From: Otatea glauca
Taxonomy: Eukaryota; Streptophyta; Magnoliopsida; Poales; Poaceae
Assembly: GCA_036346275.1 (NCBI GenBank)
Contig: CM070722.1
Coordinates: 24,575,336-24,639,335 of the forward strand
Direction: 5' to 3'
Length of the DNA stretch: 64,000 nucleotides
Shown here: in pieces, positions 44,388-57,387 of the stretch
Position numbering within the stretch: the stretch's first letter is position 1
Layout: each line of letters starts with the position of its first letter
The notes under the pieces: model-generated
What the model was told of the DNA's origin: nothing
What the model saw: only the letters and a program-made list of their open reading frames with translations
Databases searched by the model: none
Program-made: the position numbers and the translations under genes

Positions 44388-45374
44388 ATGGATCACTGTG
44401 GTTATCGATCGGAAAGAAAGCTACGTGCGGGGGTGTAATGGAATTATGGAAGTGTGGAAGATGATGAGTTCATGGCGCGCCGAGACGACAATAGCTTCTT
44501 AGTGATGAGCTGCGTGTGAGTGGGCAATTGGAAGAGCTGGTCTCTGTTGCCGTGCTCCTCATCACTTTTTTACATGTTGGTTTCGGCCTATCCATGGCCT
44601 AACCTTACTCCCTTTTTCCTTTGGCAAGAAAGGCCCAACCTAACCTGAAGGCCCATTCCAATGTACTATCTTTCTAAAGGTTTCGACTAAAACTGAAGGA
44701 CATGTTATGTGTTATCTTCTTTATCTCTCTCCACCTTTCCTCCTTCCCTCTTCCTTACTCACTTCCCCCCTCCCTTACTTCCTCTCTACCACAAAAATTT
44801 TAAATTAAAATTTTTTAACTTTGACAATTGTAAATAGGAAGTCTGAACTCAAAAAAAATTAGGAAAAAAATTTCAACACGAAAAGTTTCAACCCGAAAAT
44901 TTTTAATTCGGAAAATTATAAATTAGAAAGTTTCAACTCAAAAATTTTCAAATTGAAAGTTTCAACTAAAAAAAATTTTAATCGAAAAATTTCAAATTAC
45001 AAAGTTTCAACTCAAAAGATTTAAATAAAAAATTCTCAAATTAGAAATTTTTAACTCGAAAAGTTTCAGATTAAAAAATTTGATAAAAAATTCAACTCTT
45101 AAATTTTCAATTCAAAAAACTTTCGGTTTTAAAGTTTTTATTGAAAAAACTTTCGGTTCAAAAAGTTTCGATGCAAAAACTTTCAAATGTGGTTAAAAAT
45201 ACTTCTATTGAAAAACTTGGGGAAAAAATTGAAAAACAAAAACTATTTTGAGTTTGAGGGGAAGGGAATGTGGAATGAAGGGGATGGCACCAAGTGTCAC
45301 AGCGACATTGTATTTGAGAGGGAAGAGAAGTATGAGATGTAAAGAGATGCTGTCACTTATCACAACAAGAGAAC
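44388..45374 (-). promoter_or_regulatory. formin upstream region
   Basis: Host DNA that joins 12388 once the copia element is removed, so it should hold the formin leader and promoter on the minus strand. Two TGGGCC-type site II motifs on that strand (44630-44655) would lie about 300 bp upstream of the ATG. Bases 44790-45240 are an AT-rich degenerate repeat of phrases like AAAGTTTCAACTCAAAA with a period near 30. No ORF is seen. Confidence 0.45.
44800..45240. repeat. AT-rich degenerate short repeat
   Basis: Recurring AAATTTCAA, GAAAGTTTCAAC and TTTCAAATTA phrases, roughly every 25-35 bp, with much divergence. It looks like an old minisatellite. Confidence 0.55.
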
Positions 45375-45473
45375 ATTCTCACCAAAGACCAAATTAGAAA
45401 TTCTTATTGAATAATAAACCGATTCTCACATTCTCACCAAAGACCAAATTAACAATTCTTGTTGAATAATAAA
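45375..45473. repeat. 55-bp tandem duplication at copia relic edge
   Basis: Two units starting ATTCTCACCAAAGACCAAAT, at 45375 and 45430, with a few differences. It lies at the 3' end of the relic and may be part of its LTR border. Confidence 0.8.
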
Positions 45474-47502
45474 CAAGAGGACATGTTTTGAAACTAGATA
45501 TTGGCAATGACTTAGTGAATAAATCAACCATATTTTCACATGACTTAGTTTGCATGAACTTTACCTCACCATTCTTCTGGAGTTCATGAGGATAGAAAAA
45601 GTTTAGGGGCAATATGCTTCGAGATATCACTCTTTACATAACCCATTTTCATTTGTGCAATACAAGTAGCATTATCTTTATAGATAATTGTGGGTGTATC
45701 AAGAGTGTTAATGCCATGTGACTTGTGGATATGGTTAATTATACGTCTTAGCCAAACACATTCACGTAAGACTTCATATAATGCTATTATCTCTGAATAG
45801 TTGGTAGAAATAGCTACCAAGGTCTGCTTAAAAGGTCACCAAGAAATGGCTATATCACCACAGAGAAATATAAACCTAGTCTGAGATTTGGCACTGTAGG
45901 GATGAGACTATAGCCAGTATCCGTATGTCCCGCCATGGTTGAGTCTTGGTCCTTCCGGTAACATAAGCCAAGATCTTGTGTGCCTTGGAGGTATCTGAGT
46001 AAAGTCTTAACACCAGCCCAATGTCTTCTAGTTGGAGCTGCATTGTGTCTAGCTAGTAAATTTATTGTGAATGCAATATCAAGCCTGGTGTAATTTGCAA
46101 GATACATAAGTGCTTCTATGACGCTTAAGTATGGAACTTCAAGTCCTAAGACTTTCTCATTTTCCATCATTGGTTTGAATGGATCCTTATCCCTCTCAAG
46201 TGATCTTACTACCATGGAGGTCTACAAAGGATGAGATATATCCATATTGAATTTTTCGAATACCTTCTTGGTATAGGTAGACTGGTGTATAAAAATTTCT
46301 TTTGAGAAATGCTCTAGTTGCAGGCCTAAGCAATATTTGGTTTTTACCCAAATCATTCATCTAAAACTCCATCATAAAGTAAGAACTTGCATCCTTTATG
46401 TGCTCTATAGTTATGATAATATTCAAATCATCGACATAGATTGAGATGATATAGAATCTATTCTGGGACTTCTTCATGAGAACACACGGACAAATCATTA
46501 TTATTAGAGTAACCCTTCTTTAGGAGGAACTCACTAAGTCGGTTGTACCATATTCTCCCTGACTGTTTTAATCCATATAGAAACCTCTGCTGTTTAACGC
46601 TATACATGTTGTGATTGCTTTTATTAGGATCCTGAATTTTAACTCCTTTAGAGACTCTCATATAAATATCCGTATCAAGTGACCTATATAAATATGCGGT
46701 CATTACAATCATCAATTGCATTGATAAGTTCAAGCTAGCTACTATTGAAATCAAATATGGAAACGTTATTCCACTCATTACAGGAGAGTAAGTTTTATTA
46801 TAATCGATACCGGGTTTCTGCATGAACCCTTGTGCTACAAGCCTGGCATTATATCTCACCATCTATTTGTTTTCATTTGTCTTCCAGATTAAAACCCATT
46901 TTGATCCTACAGGGAACACTTTAGGAGGTGTTCAATCAACAGGACTAAATACTTTCCTTTTGTTAAACGAGCGCAATTCTGCCCCAATTGGTTCTTTTCA
47001 TTTGACCAAATCTGAACGCTTCTGGTACTCTTCCATGGACTTCAATTTTGGATCCAAAACAAGAGTTTTAGCAATTTTGAGGTAAATATACGTAGATATT
47101 TATAGTTTTTCTTTTATATAACTCTCCCGAATCCACATAATTAGTGAGAATTTCTTTATTAGTTTCTTTCAGCTCCTCATGATTTTCTAGAACAATGGAG
47201 TCTAGGTGTTTCCACTTCCTAGTGTTAGATTGTGTACAAATATTCACGGGGGTTGCCACCTTCAGGATGGCTCACTTCAGGGATTTTCTCAACATTAGGT
47301 TGATCTTCCTCCAACATCTTGGGAAGTGATTTGTCTTGTTCAATTCTCTATTTTTGCGGACATTGCATGGAATTGAGTCCCGTACGCCCAAAGGTCTCCC
47401 CTCTTCTTATCATGAGGGGTAAGAGTGGATTTAATATCCTTCTGAGGTATTTTCACTCTTTTTGGTGCATTTACTGTAGGTATATGAGATCTGTTCACTT
47501 TC
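45394..47502 (-). pseudogene. old Ty1-copia pol relic
   Basis: On the minus strand, in order: a linker with RSHIPTVNAPKRVKI (about 47480); RT (RLVAQGFMQKPGIDY, FLYGLKQSGRIWYNRL, 46862-46458); a further RT part (PYLSVIEALMYLANYTR, LLRYLQGTQDLGLCY, 46215-45850); and RNase H (SEIIALYEVLRECVWLRR, IYKDNATCI, DLFTKSLP, 45820-45394). Stops and shifts are frequent and the catalytic YVDD segment is not readable. It is older than the Sirevirus that cuts it at 47503. Its 5' part is outside the window. Confidence 0.8.
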
Positions 47503-48629
47503 TGAAAGACCATGTGGAGGTCTACCCATGTTTGTGATGAGTATTTTACTAAATTTGAGCTTGGTATGCTTTGGTTTGATTTTGATTTGAATTGGATTTT
47601 CAATTTGAAGCAATTCGAGCTCAGTCTGGAATTTGTGGTGCTATCGGCCATGGTAGTCCAGTGCTACTGGGCGAGCGGTAGCACCGACCCCCAGAGCAGT
47701 GTGTAATAACCCGAGAGGGTGTTGGGGGTTCTGGCAGTCCGGTGCCTTCCTCCTCTTGAAGGTTTTAGAGATTTTGTGCTACTTTGAGCTTTGCCCACTT
47801 TGTTGTGAGGCTTTGTAAACCTCCCTTCCAGAAATGCAAATCATTTTCTCTTATTCTTGAATTTACTTTACACATTTAAATTCAGCATTTAAATTCCGCA
47901 CTTAAATTCTTGCAATTTACATTCATGTAATTTGGATTTGCCTCCCCTCCTTCTACATGCTTTTGGATTTGCCTCCTCTCCTTCTAAATGCTTTAGCTTC
48001 TTGTGCTGAGGATGTTGATTCATGGATGAATCTTCTTTCGATCATATCCCAATCAGCTAGGTAATCCATGCATCTTTCTTGCAAGAAACCGGTCTTATGT
48101 TCTTAACTGAATCATTCTTCTAGATTGCGTTTGTGGGTTGTTGAACTTGTGTTCTTGCTTGCTGTGATGTGTGGGAGGTTATTCAAGATCATCTTGATCA
48201 TCAAAACCCCACGAGCAATTCCAAGATAAAGTTCTCGAGTTTTTGCTCAAACTTGGTGTGTTCTTCCTTCAAAGTGAAAAAGGTCGGAATTTTGATTTCA
48301 ATCCTTGCGATTGAAGGTTGGAATAAGTTCCTGACATCCTTAGGATCACATCTACCAAGTTTTGTGAGTTTTTGTCTAGCCGATCAAAAGATTCATCAAG
48401 ATTCGCTTTTGAAGGTCGTGCTGGTTCTTTAGTTGTTCTTGAGCCCGGTTCTACCACCCCTGGTGCGGTGCTACCGGCCTCCCAGCGGTAGCACCGCCCA
48501 TACAGAACAGCTAGCTCTTTTTATTTGCTTCCTCTGAGTGTTTGTCTTTGAAGGCTCGCTGGAGAATTTTGTGTGGGGGAAATTTTATTTGCGATCATTC
48601 ACCCTCCTCTGATCGCCATCTGTCCTTCA
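47503..48629 (+). repeat. 5' LTR of second Sirevirus
   Basis: TGAAAGACCATGTGG...CTGTCCTTCA, 1,127 bp, followed by the primer site. It has GCGGTAGCACCG-type inverted motifs at 47665-47700 and 48455-48500. R/U5 (from about 47740) is shared with both LTRs of the minus-strand element. Confidence 0.82.
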
Positions 48630-48631
48630 AT

Positions 48632-48643
48632 TGGTATTAGAGC
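48632..48643 (+). promoter_or_regulatory. primer binding site
   Basis: TGGTATTAGAGC, one change from the Met-tRNA complement, two bases after the LTR. Confidence 0.75.
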
Positions 48644-49350
48644 TGGTTTTGCTCTTTCATAGATCTTGATTGGTCGCAAGAGCCATGGCGATGGACAAGT
48701 ATTCTATCGAGCCTCCGGATGGAGTCGTACATCATTGCCCAGGGCTTCCTGATATGGCAGAAGGTGAAACCCCCGTATGAGGTTCCTGCTGATGAAAACG
48801 TCACAGCCGGCAATATGGCTGACGTTGAGGCGTACGCTAAGGCAAGGAACATCCTCATACATGGTCTTAGCCGCAGTGAGTACGATAGGATTTCTCACCT
48901 TCATTCTACTCATCAGATTTGGGTGACCCTCGATGCTTACCATGAGGGCACCACTCAAATCAAAATGGTGAGATAGGACCAATTCAAGCGTGAGTTCAAC
49001 AAGTTTGAACAACACGCTGATGAGAGTCTTGACGAGTGCTTTGGTTGTTTTACGAAGATTTTGAGCGACCTCTGAGCAGTCGGTTGCATATACCCTGACT
49101 CGGATAATGCTCGACATTTCTTGACTACACTCGATCTTCGAGTTTGGGAGATGAAGGTGACCCCCATCAAGGACACTACAGATTTGTTGACTCTGACTCT
49201 TGGCGGGCTTTACTCCCGACTCAAGACTCATGAGATTGACGTCGTCTCTCACAAGATGAAATCTCAGTCGATGGCCTTGGTCGCTGATTCGACCGGATCC
49301 ACTTCTGATTCTTCTGCTAATTTTTCCCTCACCGCCCTTTGCGAGCTATG

Positions 49351-49355
49351 CGATG
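49351..49355. repeat. solo LTR target duplication, left
   Basis: CGATG; repeated at 49900-49904, after which gag coding resumes. Confidence 0.88.
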
Positions 49356-49899
49356 TGTGGAATATAAGAACCCGGGTACCCTCATGACAGGCCCAAGAGG
49401 GAGGCCCAGAAGATACTCACCGCGTCAGGCCCCGCTGCCATGCGCAAGGGGACATATCCTAAAGGAAGTTGAACTTATATTTAGATACGATAGATATGGT
49501 TGTAGTCCGAGTCGTTAATAGGGTAGATGAAGATGTGAACTCTATCATGTTAACCGACTAGAATCTTATAACCGATCGGAATCTCCAAACCGATCAGGAC
49601 TCTGTAAGCCGCCCCACCCCCACTATATAAGGGAGAGGGCGGGCAACAACATAGGGATCCGATCATCCAAGCATAGAGCAATCAAGCCATAGAGCATAGC
49701 ACACCTCATATCGCCCAGAGCATATTGCGCTTTGAGCAATCATAGATCCAAGAGATCTGCATAATCCCAGCACACAGGATTAGGGTATTATCTCCTCCGC
49801 GAGAGCCTGAACCTGTCTAAACCCCTTGTCTTTTGTGACCTTCGAGTTTGAGATCTAGCGCATACCCCATAAATTTATTGCCGACTACAAAAGTCGACA
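49356..49899 (+). mobile_element. solo LTR, 544 bp
   Basis: TGTGGAATATAAG...AAGTCGACA with 5-bp target duplication and no internal region. TATATAAGG at about 49624 gives the orientation. The sequence is of a grass gypsy type. Solo LTRs form by recombination between an element's two LTRs. Confidence 0.88.
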
Positions 49900-50170
49900 C
49901 GATGACCAACTAGAAAATTTTTCAGAAATTGAGCTTGCTATTTTGGCTCGCAAATTCGCTCATGTATACAAGAGGGTGAGAGAGAGGAAGAGAGGTGGTA
50001 CGATCACCTGCTTCGGGTGTGGTAGCCCCAACCACATTCGAGCGAACTACCCCATGCTGGAGAAGGGCAAGAACGATGCCGGCGGTTCGGGAAAGAACGA
50101 CTACAACGATAAGAACCGCAACAAGAAGCCTCCAGTTTGTGACCTGGCGCGTGAGAAGAAGTATCGCAAC

Positions 50171-50175
50171 TTCTC
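50171..50175. repeat. target duplication of minus-strand Sirevirus, left
   Basis: TTCTC; repeated at 61903-61907. Gag reading resumes after it (FSKNNKLFHRV), so the insertion was clean. Confidence 0.8.
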
Positions 50176-51367
50176 TGAAAGACCGAAATGGCGATCAGAG
50201 GGGGGTGAATGATCCCAAATAAAATTTCCCCCACTCAAAATAATCCAAACAAGCCCACAGATAATTTAATCAAAAGGAGCAAATCAAATGGTGGAAGTTA
50301 TCCTGCAAGTCTGGTATGACCGTACGAAGGATGGTATGACCAGGCTCAAGAACAGCAGGAAGAATAGAGCCAGAACAGCACGAACTCAAAATCTAATTCG
50401 AGGAATATTTTGATCGGCTCAACAAAAACTCATAAAACTTGGTAGATGTGATCTTAAGGATGTCAGGAACTTATTCCAACCTTCAATCGCAAGGATTGAC
50501 GTCAAAGTTCTGACCTTTTTACCCTGGAAAGAAAAACAAACCAAGTTCAAGAAAAACACAAGAACTTGATCTTGGACTTGCTCGTGGGGTTTTGATGATC
50601 AAGATGATCTTGGATAATCTCTCACTTATCACAGCGAGCAAGAACTCAAGTCAAAATCTCCGCAAACACGATCTACCAGAATGAATCACTCAAGAACACA
50701 ATATCGGTTTCTTAAACAAAAACGCAATGATCCTTCGAAATAAGAGGCAATAGCAAGTAGGAGGGGAGGCAAATCCAAATTGCATAAGTAGATTGCAAGA
50801 ATGAAGTGCGGAATTTAAATGCTTGAAAGTAAGTTGCTGAATTTAATGCGTAATGTAAATTCATGCATGATAGAAAGTGTTTTGCATTTCTGGGAGGGAG
50901 GTTTACAAAGCCTCACAACAAAGTGGGCGAAAAGCTCAAAGGAGTCAAAACCTCTAAAACCTTGAAGAGGAGGAAGGCCACCTCTCCCCCTCTATTTATA
51001 CTTCCTTCGAGTCACCCTCCACCCTTGGATGAGATCCTTCTACCCTAAGGACCACCATCAAGGGTTAAGATGACTCCCACAAACACCACGAAAAGTCATA
51101 AATTTGAGTTTGAGAAAAGAAGAGAATGAATCAATTAGGATGAAAAGCAAAAACTTGATCTAGAAAGAAGGTAAATAAGGACTTGACCAAGATGACGGAA
51201 ATGTTTTTAGAGCAAAAACCAAGAAAGAACAAATTTCCACAAAAGCTCTAAAAATCCCAAGAAAAGCTCAAATATACTTATGATCCTAAAAATTGGCAAG
51301 ACTTTACAAAGATCATAAGAGACAGAATGAAATAAATTTTTATCTTTGTAATGATGCCTTTTCTACA
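50176..51367 (-). repeat. 3' LTR of minus-strand Sirevirus
   Basis: On the minus strand it begins TGTAGAAAAGGC right after the polypurine tract AAAAGGGGGAGAATT and ends TCTTTCA. A TATAAATA box (50993-51000, minus) and GGTATGACCGTACG-type motifs (50310-50345) are present. Its first 290 bp (U3) do not match the 5' LTR. Confidence 0.75.
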
Positions 51368-52643
51368 AATTCTCCCCCTTTTGGCTATATAGGCATCAAG
51401 ATGGCAAATTCTCCCCCTTTACACATGTATGCATGAAATGCATCCTAAGAGAGCTTTGAAGATTATCCAAGTGACCATATAGACAAATAGTGACACCAAG
51501 CTACTCAGGTTCAGATTATGCTAAGCAAAGACATGTCCAAGTGCAAATATTAATTTTGCTAGTAGGCACAAAGATGACGATGTTATTTTTGCATGATTTA
51601 ACAAGTGCAACACTAAGCATAGTTTCTAAACTAGAAGCACACCCATACAATGGATCAAATGAAGAACCTAGAGTTCAACCTACTCAACACTTTGGGAAAT
51701 CTAGAAGTGCATACAAGGTCCTTCGAGCTCAAATATCTTTAATGCAAATTTTTGCTTTAACACTTCAAATAACATAGTGGGGTGCAAATGTGTAACATTA
51801 TTTGCATTCTTTACCCACTTATTTTTTTATATTTGTATTTTTAAGTGAGATTGACTCAAGCCATAGTCGACCATCTCAAGAAGAGCTTTTAAGAGGATGG
51901 TCTAGGTCATACACAATACATTCCAAGTTCAGCCCATGTGTAACGGGAGGCAGTCTTGTGAATGTAAGGTGTTGAGATCAATTTGCACAAAAAGAGTCAA
52001 TTCTTGTTTTCATTTTAGCACACAGATCTATGAGCAAATGAAGGACTCAAGTATGGATCTATCTAGCTTCACCCAAGTTGCTATAGTGACTCTAGTAGAA
52101 AACCAAAATTTCACAAATAATGGCATATGCACCTAGAGAGGAAACATAGCAGTAAAAGCAACATGTTTCATCAAGTTTTCATTTAAAGCATTAATTTTTA
52201 AATTTTAACGAGCTTAGCAAGATGAATCAAAATGAACTTGAACATATCTAAGCTAGCATTTTTCTTCATGAAAGTAGCAGGGTGCATAGCATGATTAGAA
52301 GTTCATTTGCAAAATAGACAAAGCTCATAAAATAGAAAATGAAGTCTATATGCAATGAATGATCAGATTCTCAAACTCCCCCTTAACATGTGATTCAATT
52401 TAAGCACAAATTTGGTTAAAATGAGTTATTAGCAAAATTAGGTGTAAGGAAAACCCAAATAAACTTAATGGAAACCAGAAATAAAAAATGAGGAGAGAAA
52501 GAGTCGAGAAACCTGTAGTCTAGGTGGCTATTGAGCAAAGAAAAGATAGAAGAGAAGATAAGCTCAAATTCACCCAGAGAAAGCAAAAGAAAGGAAATGC
52601 TAGAAGAAAGCATATAATACAAAATATACAAACCAGCTCCCCC
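51368..52643 (-). other. 3' noncoding region of minus-strand Sirevirus
   Basis: Three AAGGGGGAG-type tracts on the minus strand (51372, about 51410 and about 52380) between RNase H and the 3' LTR. No ORF is supported and no env-like gene is visible. Confidence 0.65.
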
Positions 52644-54755
52644 TCACAATAGGCTGTAAGGACACACGACTCCAAACTCACTCCTCAAGGCAACAAATAT
52701 AGAGCTATCCAAAGGTTTGGTAAACATATCGGCTAATTGGTGGTCACTCTCTACAAACTGAAGTGAGATATCCCCATTCTCCACATGGTCTCTAAGGAAG
52801 TGATATCTAATATCAATGTGCTTGGTCCTGGAGTGCTGCACTGGGTTCTTAGCAATGCAAATAGCAGAAGTGTTGTCACAGAAAAGTGGAACACTCTCTA
52901 TCTCTAACCCAAAGTCCCGCAAGGTCAATCTCATCCAGAGCACTTGACTACAGCAACTAGCTGCAGCAACATACTGGCGTCAGCGGTGGACTGTGCAACT
53001 TCGGACTACTTTCTAGATGACCAAGAAACAAGAGAAGTACCAATGAATTGGCAAATGCCATAAGTTCTCTTCCTATCTATCCTACATCCAGCAAAGTCTG
53101 CATCGGAAAAGGCTCTAAGAGACAGACAAAAAAGAAGAGTATCAAATGCCATAATCAATGGTAGCACGAAGGTACCTGAAGATGTGCTTCACCACTTGGC
53201 GGTGAGAAACACGAGGAGAAGGCTAAAATCGAGCGCACAAACACACAACAAAGTGTATGTCCGGCCTCGAAGCGGTGAGGTACAAGAGGGATCTGATTAT
53301 GCTCCGAAACTCCTTTTGATCAGCTGGCTCACCATCCTCATCAGGCTCGAGGACAACAGTGGTGGCCATAGGAGTCATCACCGGCTTCCCGTTAGATAGG
53401 TCGAAGCTCCTCAGGAGGTCTCAAGTGTACTTGCCTTGATGCAAGAAGGTGCCCTCTCGAGTCTGCTTGATCTGGAAGCCAAGAAAATAGCTCAACTCGC
53501 TCATCATACTCACTCAAACTCTGTGCTCATCACGTCAGAAAACTGAGACACAATAGAATGAGATGAGCCACCAAATATGATACCGTCCACATAAATTTGG
53601 ACTAGAAGAAATTGGAACTCATGGTGTTTGATGAACAGGGTCTTGTCTACTATGCCCATCTTGAAGCCATGGCTGAGAAGATAAGACTTGAGCCTCTCAT
53701 ACCATGCTCTAGGGGACTGCTTGAGTCCATACAAAGCTTTGGAAAGCTTGTATACGTGACTCAAAAACTTGGGGTACTCAAATCCTAGAGGCTGCCTGAC
53801 AAACACCTCTTCCTCAATATACCCATTAAGGAATGCACCCTTGACATCCATTTGATAAATCTTGAAGCCCTTGGATGCAGAGAATGCAAGTAGAATCCTA
53901 ATAGCCTCTAGTCTGCTACAGGGGCAAAAGTCTCCTCAAAGTCAAGACCCTCGACCTGAGAAAAACCATGTGCAACAAGCCTAGTTTTGTTTCTAATGAC
54001 AACCCTATCCTCACTCTGGTTGTTTTTGAACACCCACTTGATCCCAATGACATTATGACCAGATGAGAGCTTGACAAGCTGCCAAACTTTGTTCCTCTTG
54101 AAGTTTTCAAGTTCCTCATGCATAGCATTAATCCAAGACTCATCAGATAATGCATGAGAAACATCCTTCGGCTCAAAGGAGGCAACAAAGGCAGAGTAGA
54201 GGCAGAAACTGGTCAAACCCAATTTTGAGTGAGTGACCCGCTCAAACAGATCGCCAATGATCTGATCAGGTGGATGATGTCTTTGAATATGGCTGGGAGA
54301 TCCAGAAGCAGAAGTGGCCTCTACCTCATGCATAGAAGAGGTAGGATCAGAGCCATTAGCTGCATGAGAGTCAGAAGGCAAGGGCTGGTCTCCCTAAGAT
54401 GCAAAAATGGAAACAGGAGGCACCTCAGGTGTAGAGGGGACTAGATTAGGTGAAACACAATCATCTCCATCATCCTCATCCTCTACAAAAATGGTCTCAG
54501 AGGTGGAAGAAGAGCCTGAAATGTCAGGTCTAGTTCCTGGGCTAGCCCCATCAAAGGTCACTTCGCAGGTCTATATGATCCTATGCGCATCGCAACTTTA
54601 GACCCTATAGCTTCGAGTAGAAGTTGAATAACCCAGAAAGATACCATCAGAAGAACGAGACTCAAATTTATCCAGGTTACCAGACTTTAAAATGAAACAT
54701 TTGCAACCAAACAACGAAAATGAGAAACACTGGGCTTTCGCCTATACCTCAACGT
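52644..54755 (-). pseudogene. pol of minus-strand Sirevirus (IN end, RT, RNase H)
   Basis: From right to left: integrase end SVSHFR..GCKCF and LDKFESRSSDGIFLGYS; linker; RT (SWINAMHEELENFKRNKVWQ, NVIGIKWVFKN, MDVKGAFLNGYIEEEVFV, YGLKQSPRAWYERL); and RNase H end (SVPLFCDNTSAICIAKNP, HIDIRYHFLRDH, LADMFTKPLD). The catalytic YVDD reads YVDGIIFG (about 53575-53600), so even a repaired frame would be inactive. Stops and shifts lie at 54682, 53900 and 53000-53500. Confidence 0.85.
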
Positions 54756-57387
54756 CGCCTGCGCCGTCGATAGGGAAACCCCAACCCTAGCTGCCAAGAG
54801 TTCGCGTGCCACACGCCGTCGCTCTCGGATTCTGCACCCTGCATGCCTCCCCAGGCTATTTAAGCTGCCGCCAAACCCCGCCCAAGGTTCCCCTCTCCGT
54901 GCCACCTCTTTTGCCCTCCTCCTGGTTGCCCGAGACCCGCCGTCGCTTCGCCTGAGCTTGCCAAAGTTTGCTGCCGCGCTCGAAGCATTTCGCCGCATCT
55001 ATCTCTGCTACCGGTGCACCTCTGCCGCTGTCGCTTGCATGCTCGGGTTCGCCGCTTCTTCTCCTTCCCGATGCGCCAAGTCTCACGCTCAATCCGGTCC
55101 ACTTCCGTCGCGTTCCGCATCGTCTTCCTCAGCTCCGGCAGGATAACACCGCCGCCTCGCCGTCGATCTGGTCCACCGGTTCATGGCCGTCTGATCTCTC
55201 GTCAGCGCTCCAGATTGCGCCACGTCGCCGCCACCCGCGCCCTCTCCTTTCCGCCGTCCGATCCAACACAGCCGCTGGATGCACGATGCATGGTCATCCA
55301 CGTGGCCGCTGCGTCAGCGTCGGGTCAGCGCCCACGTGTGTGCCGTGTCAGCACCTCTGCCGCGTCAGCCTTAACACTGTTCCTGTGAGCCCGGTCCACC
55401 GTGGACTGAGCTGAGGCCGTGGACTCGGTCTATAGACCGTGGGTCCCGTATGTTAGTGAAATAAGTGTTTTCGTATTTATTTTTATTTCAGGAAATTGAT
55501 TGCTGACATCAGTGTTGCGCAATAAATCGATTTTCCAATATAAAAATAAATCAGGAAATTCGGATTTTTCTGATTTTCAGCCTTTTCTGTGAATTTAATC
55601 TTTCGGAGGCTCGTTCTCTCTCATACAAACTCCGATTTAGGCGATTCAAGTTTCTAAATTTTTCTAAAATCAAGCTCTACATTACATAGACATTTATTTT
55701 CAATTTTGAGTTTGTTTGAGTCTCTGTTTGGTATTTATTTGGTTTTATTGCTTTCTTTTCCGGTAGACGCTAATTTCGAGGGAGCAAACGGAGACTTTGA
55801 AGACCAAGACTCGGCACTAGATCAGCAAGGAAAGTCATAACCTTTGATCATATTGATCCTATGTTTGCTAAGTAATTTATTTTATACAAATGCATGCTAT
55901 TTGACTATAAATGTTTATTTCATGGGAATAGATATATACCTAGTTTTCATTATGCCACATTGATTATTGAAATGCCATGAATCCATTGTTAACCCTAGGT
56001 TGGGATATTACTAGTTGGACATGATTATACTACCAACACTGGGTTACTGTAGCTATGCTTAGACATTGCTTAGTTATACGATAGGATTCATATCACATGT
56101 TGAATACTGTTAATCTTGACTTAATGAGATATTGAATTGTGGCTGATAACCGCTGTTGTAAAATTTGTTTTACCATGGCAGGGTTTGCCATTGATCTCGG
56201 TTGAACGAATTGTTTTCCCTCGGGCAAGTGATCGTGCAGTAAAGGGGGTGCTTTCTTGCACGTTGAGATGTGGATGTCTTGTCTGAGACAACTTAAGGAC
56301 TTAATCTTGTGCGCCATTGAACTGGGCCTAACCGTACTACCATAAGTCTGGTATTAGCAGACCTAGTTGATTAATTTGAAATATCTAGCCTTAAGTATTG
56401 CCAATTGGTGATGTGGGTTCCGGAGTGAATGGGTAGACTCACATGGCTCAAGAGGGGGCCCCGAGGGGCGAAACCTTAGTGGGCAGTACCAAGTTTAGAC
56501 AGGGCATTGTAAAGGCTTTGTCATGATCTCTTTGTGGCATACCAAAGGAAGTGTGCTAATATCGATTGCACAAAGAGATGATCATGTCTTGTGGGTAAAG
56601 TAGTACAACCTCTGCAGAGTGTAAAACTATTCGAATAGCCGTGTCCACGGTCATGGACAAGCCCGAGAATTTCACGCGAGGTATAGAGTGTTTTCATGAA
56701 ATGTTGGAAAGTGGAATTGTTGGGATGTGAATAGGGAGTTCACTGTTGTTTTGTTGTCTAAAAGTTATATTGTTGAACTTAGTGGTTTGATAATTGTTTT
56801 GGATGGTGTAGGGTGATGCCTCGCCATTCTGTTCTTGTTATCTATCATTGATTTACCAGTTATGTATTACCTTTTCATAAATATGCTTTCTATCTATTTA
56901 CTGTATTTCAATTCAAGTCATTGCTTTCTGCAAAAGAACCATATGTCTATCTTTTGTCAAGCCTGGCATGAATATTGCATCATTTCCCTACGGCTTGATG
57001 AGTATTTTTTTGTACTCACAGCTATACGCCTTTGTTGATCAGTTGCTGAGGAAGGATTAGGAAATGCTGAATATCATGAGGAGGAATATTATGAAGACTA
57101 CGTGGATTAGAAAGGCGTTCCCCATACGATTGTCTGTGGCATGTCAAATGGCCCAAGTTATCTTTTCCGCTGCAATAGTTTATTTGTTAAATAAGCCCTT
57201 AAGGCATAGTGATGTAAACTTTGACCATAAGGTCGTTTGCTTTACTTAATAATAATTTGCCTCTTTCTTAGTTAATTCATTGTATGAAATGATATTTCAT
57301 CTATGTTTCCATTATATGCACTAGCGTGATCCTGGACTAGTGCAGTATACACAGAGGGTTTCGGATTTGCAAATCCAGGTCCCGACA
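54755..57387 (+). mobile_element. gypsy LTR fragment (plus strand)
   Basis: Its 3' end (GCACTAGCGTGATCCTGGAC ... CCCGACA) is clearly related to the end of the big gypsy LTRs, and the layout matches (GC-rich block, TGATTTT-type AT-rich part, CTCTGCAGAGTGTAAAACTA landmark near 56610). It lacks the first 300-500 bp including TGTAACATCC, and no target duplication is seen. It replaces the copia integrase core, so a deletion accompanied or followed its insertion. No gene is seen in it. Confidence 0.75.

Larger units (their letters stand above)
48685..50175 (+). pseudogene. gag of second Sirevirus, first part
   Basis: Starts MAMDKYSIEPP. About 40 bp present in the minus-strand relative (encoding the IFSGVDFSFW region) is deleted here. 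It then reads MESYIIAQGFLIWQKVK, ARNILIHGLSRSEYDRI, a stop at 48974 and DLRVWEMKV. The solo LTR at 49356-49899 interrupts it. It resumes DQLENFSEIELAILARKF and a knuckle CFGCGSPNHIRANY whose last cysteine is tyrosine. It is cut after KYRNFS by the minus-strand element. Confidence 0.8.

Noticed and set aside
54687..55414. Overlapping frames in the GC-rich block of the gypsy LTR fragment
   Set aside because: Several frames on both strands, arginine/serine/alanine-rich, corresponding to the GC-rich LTR block seen in the complete LTRs.
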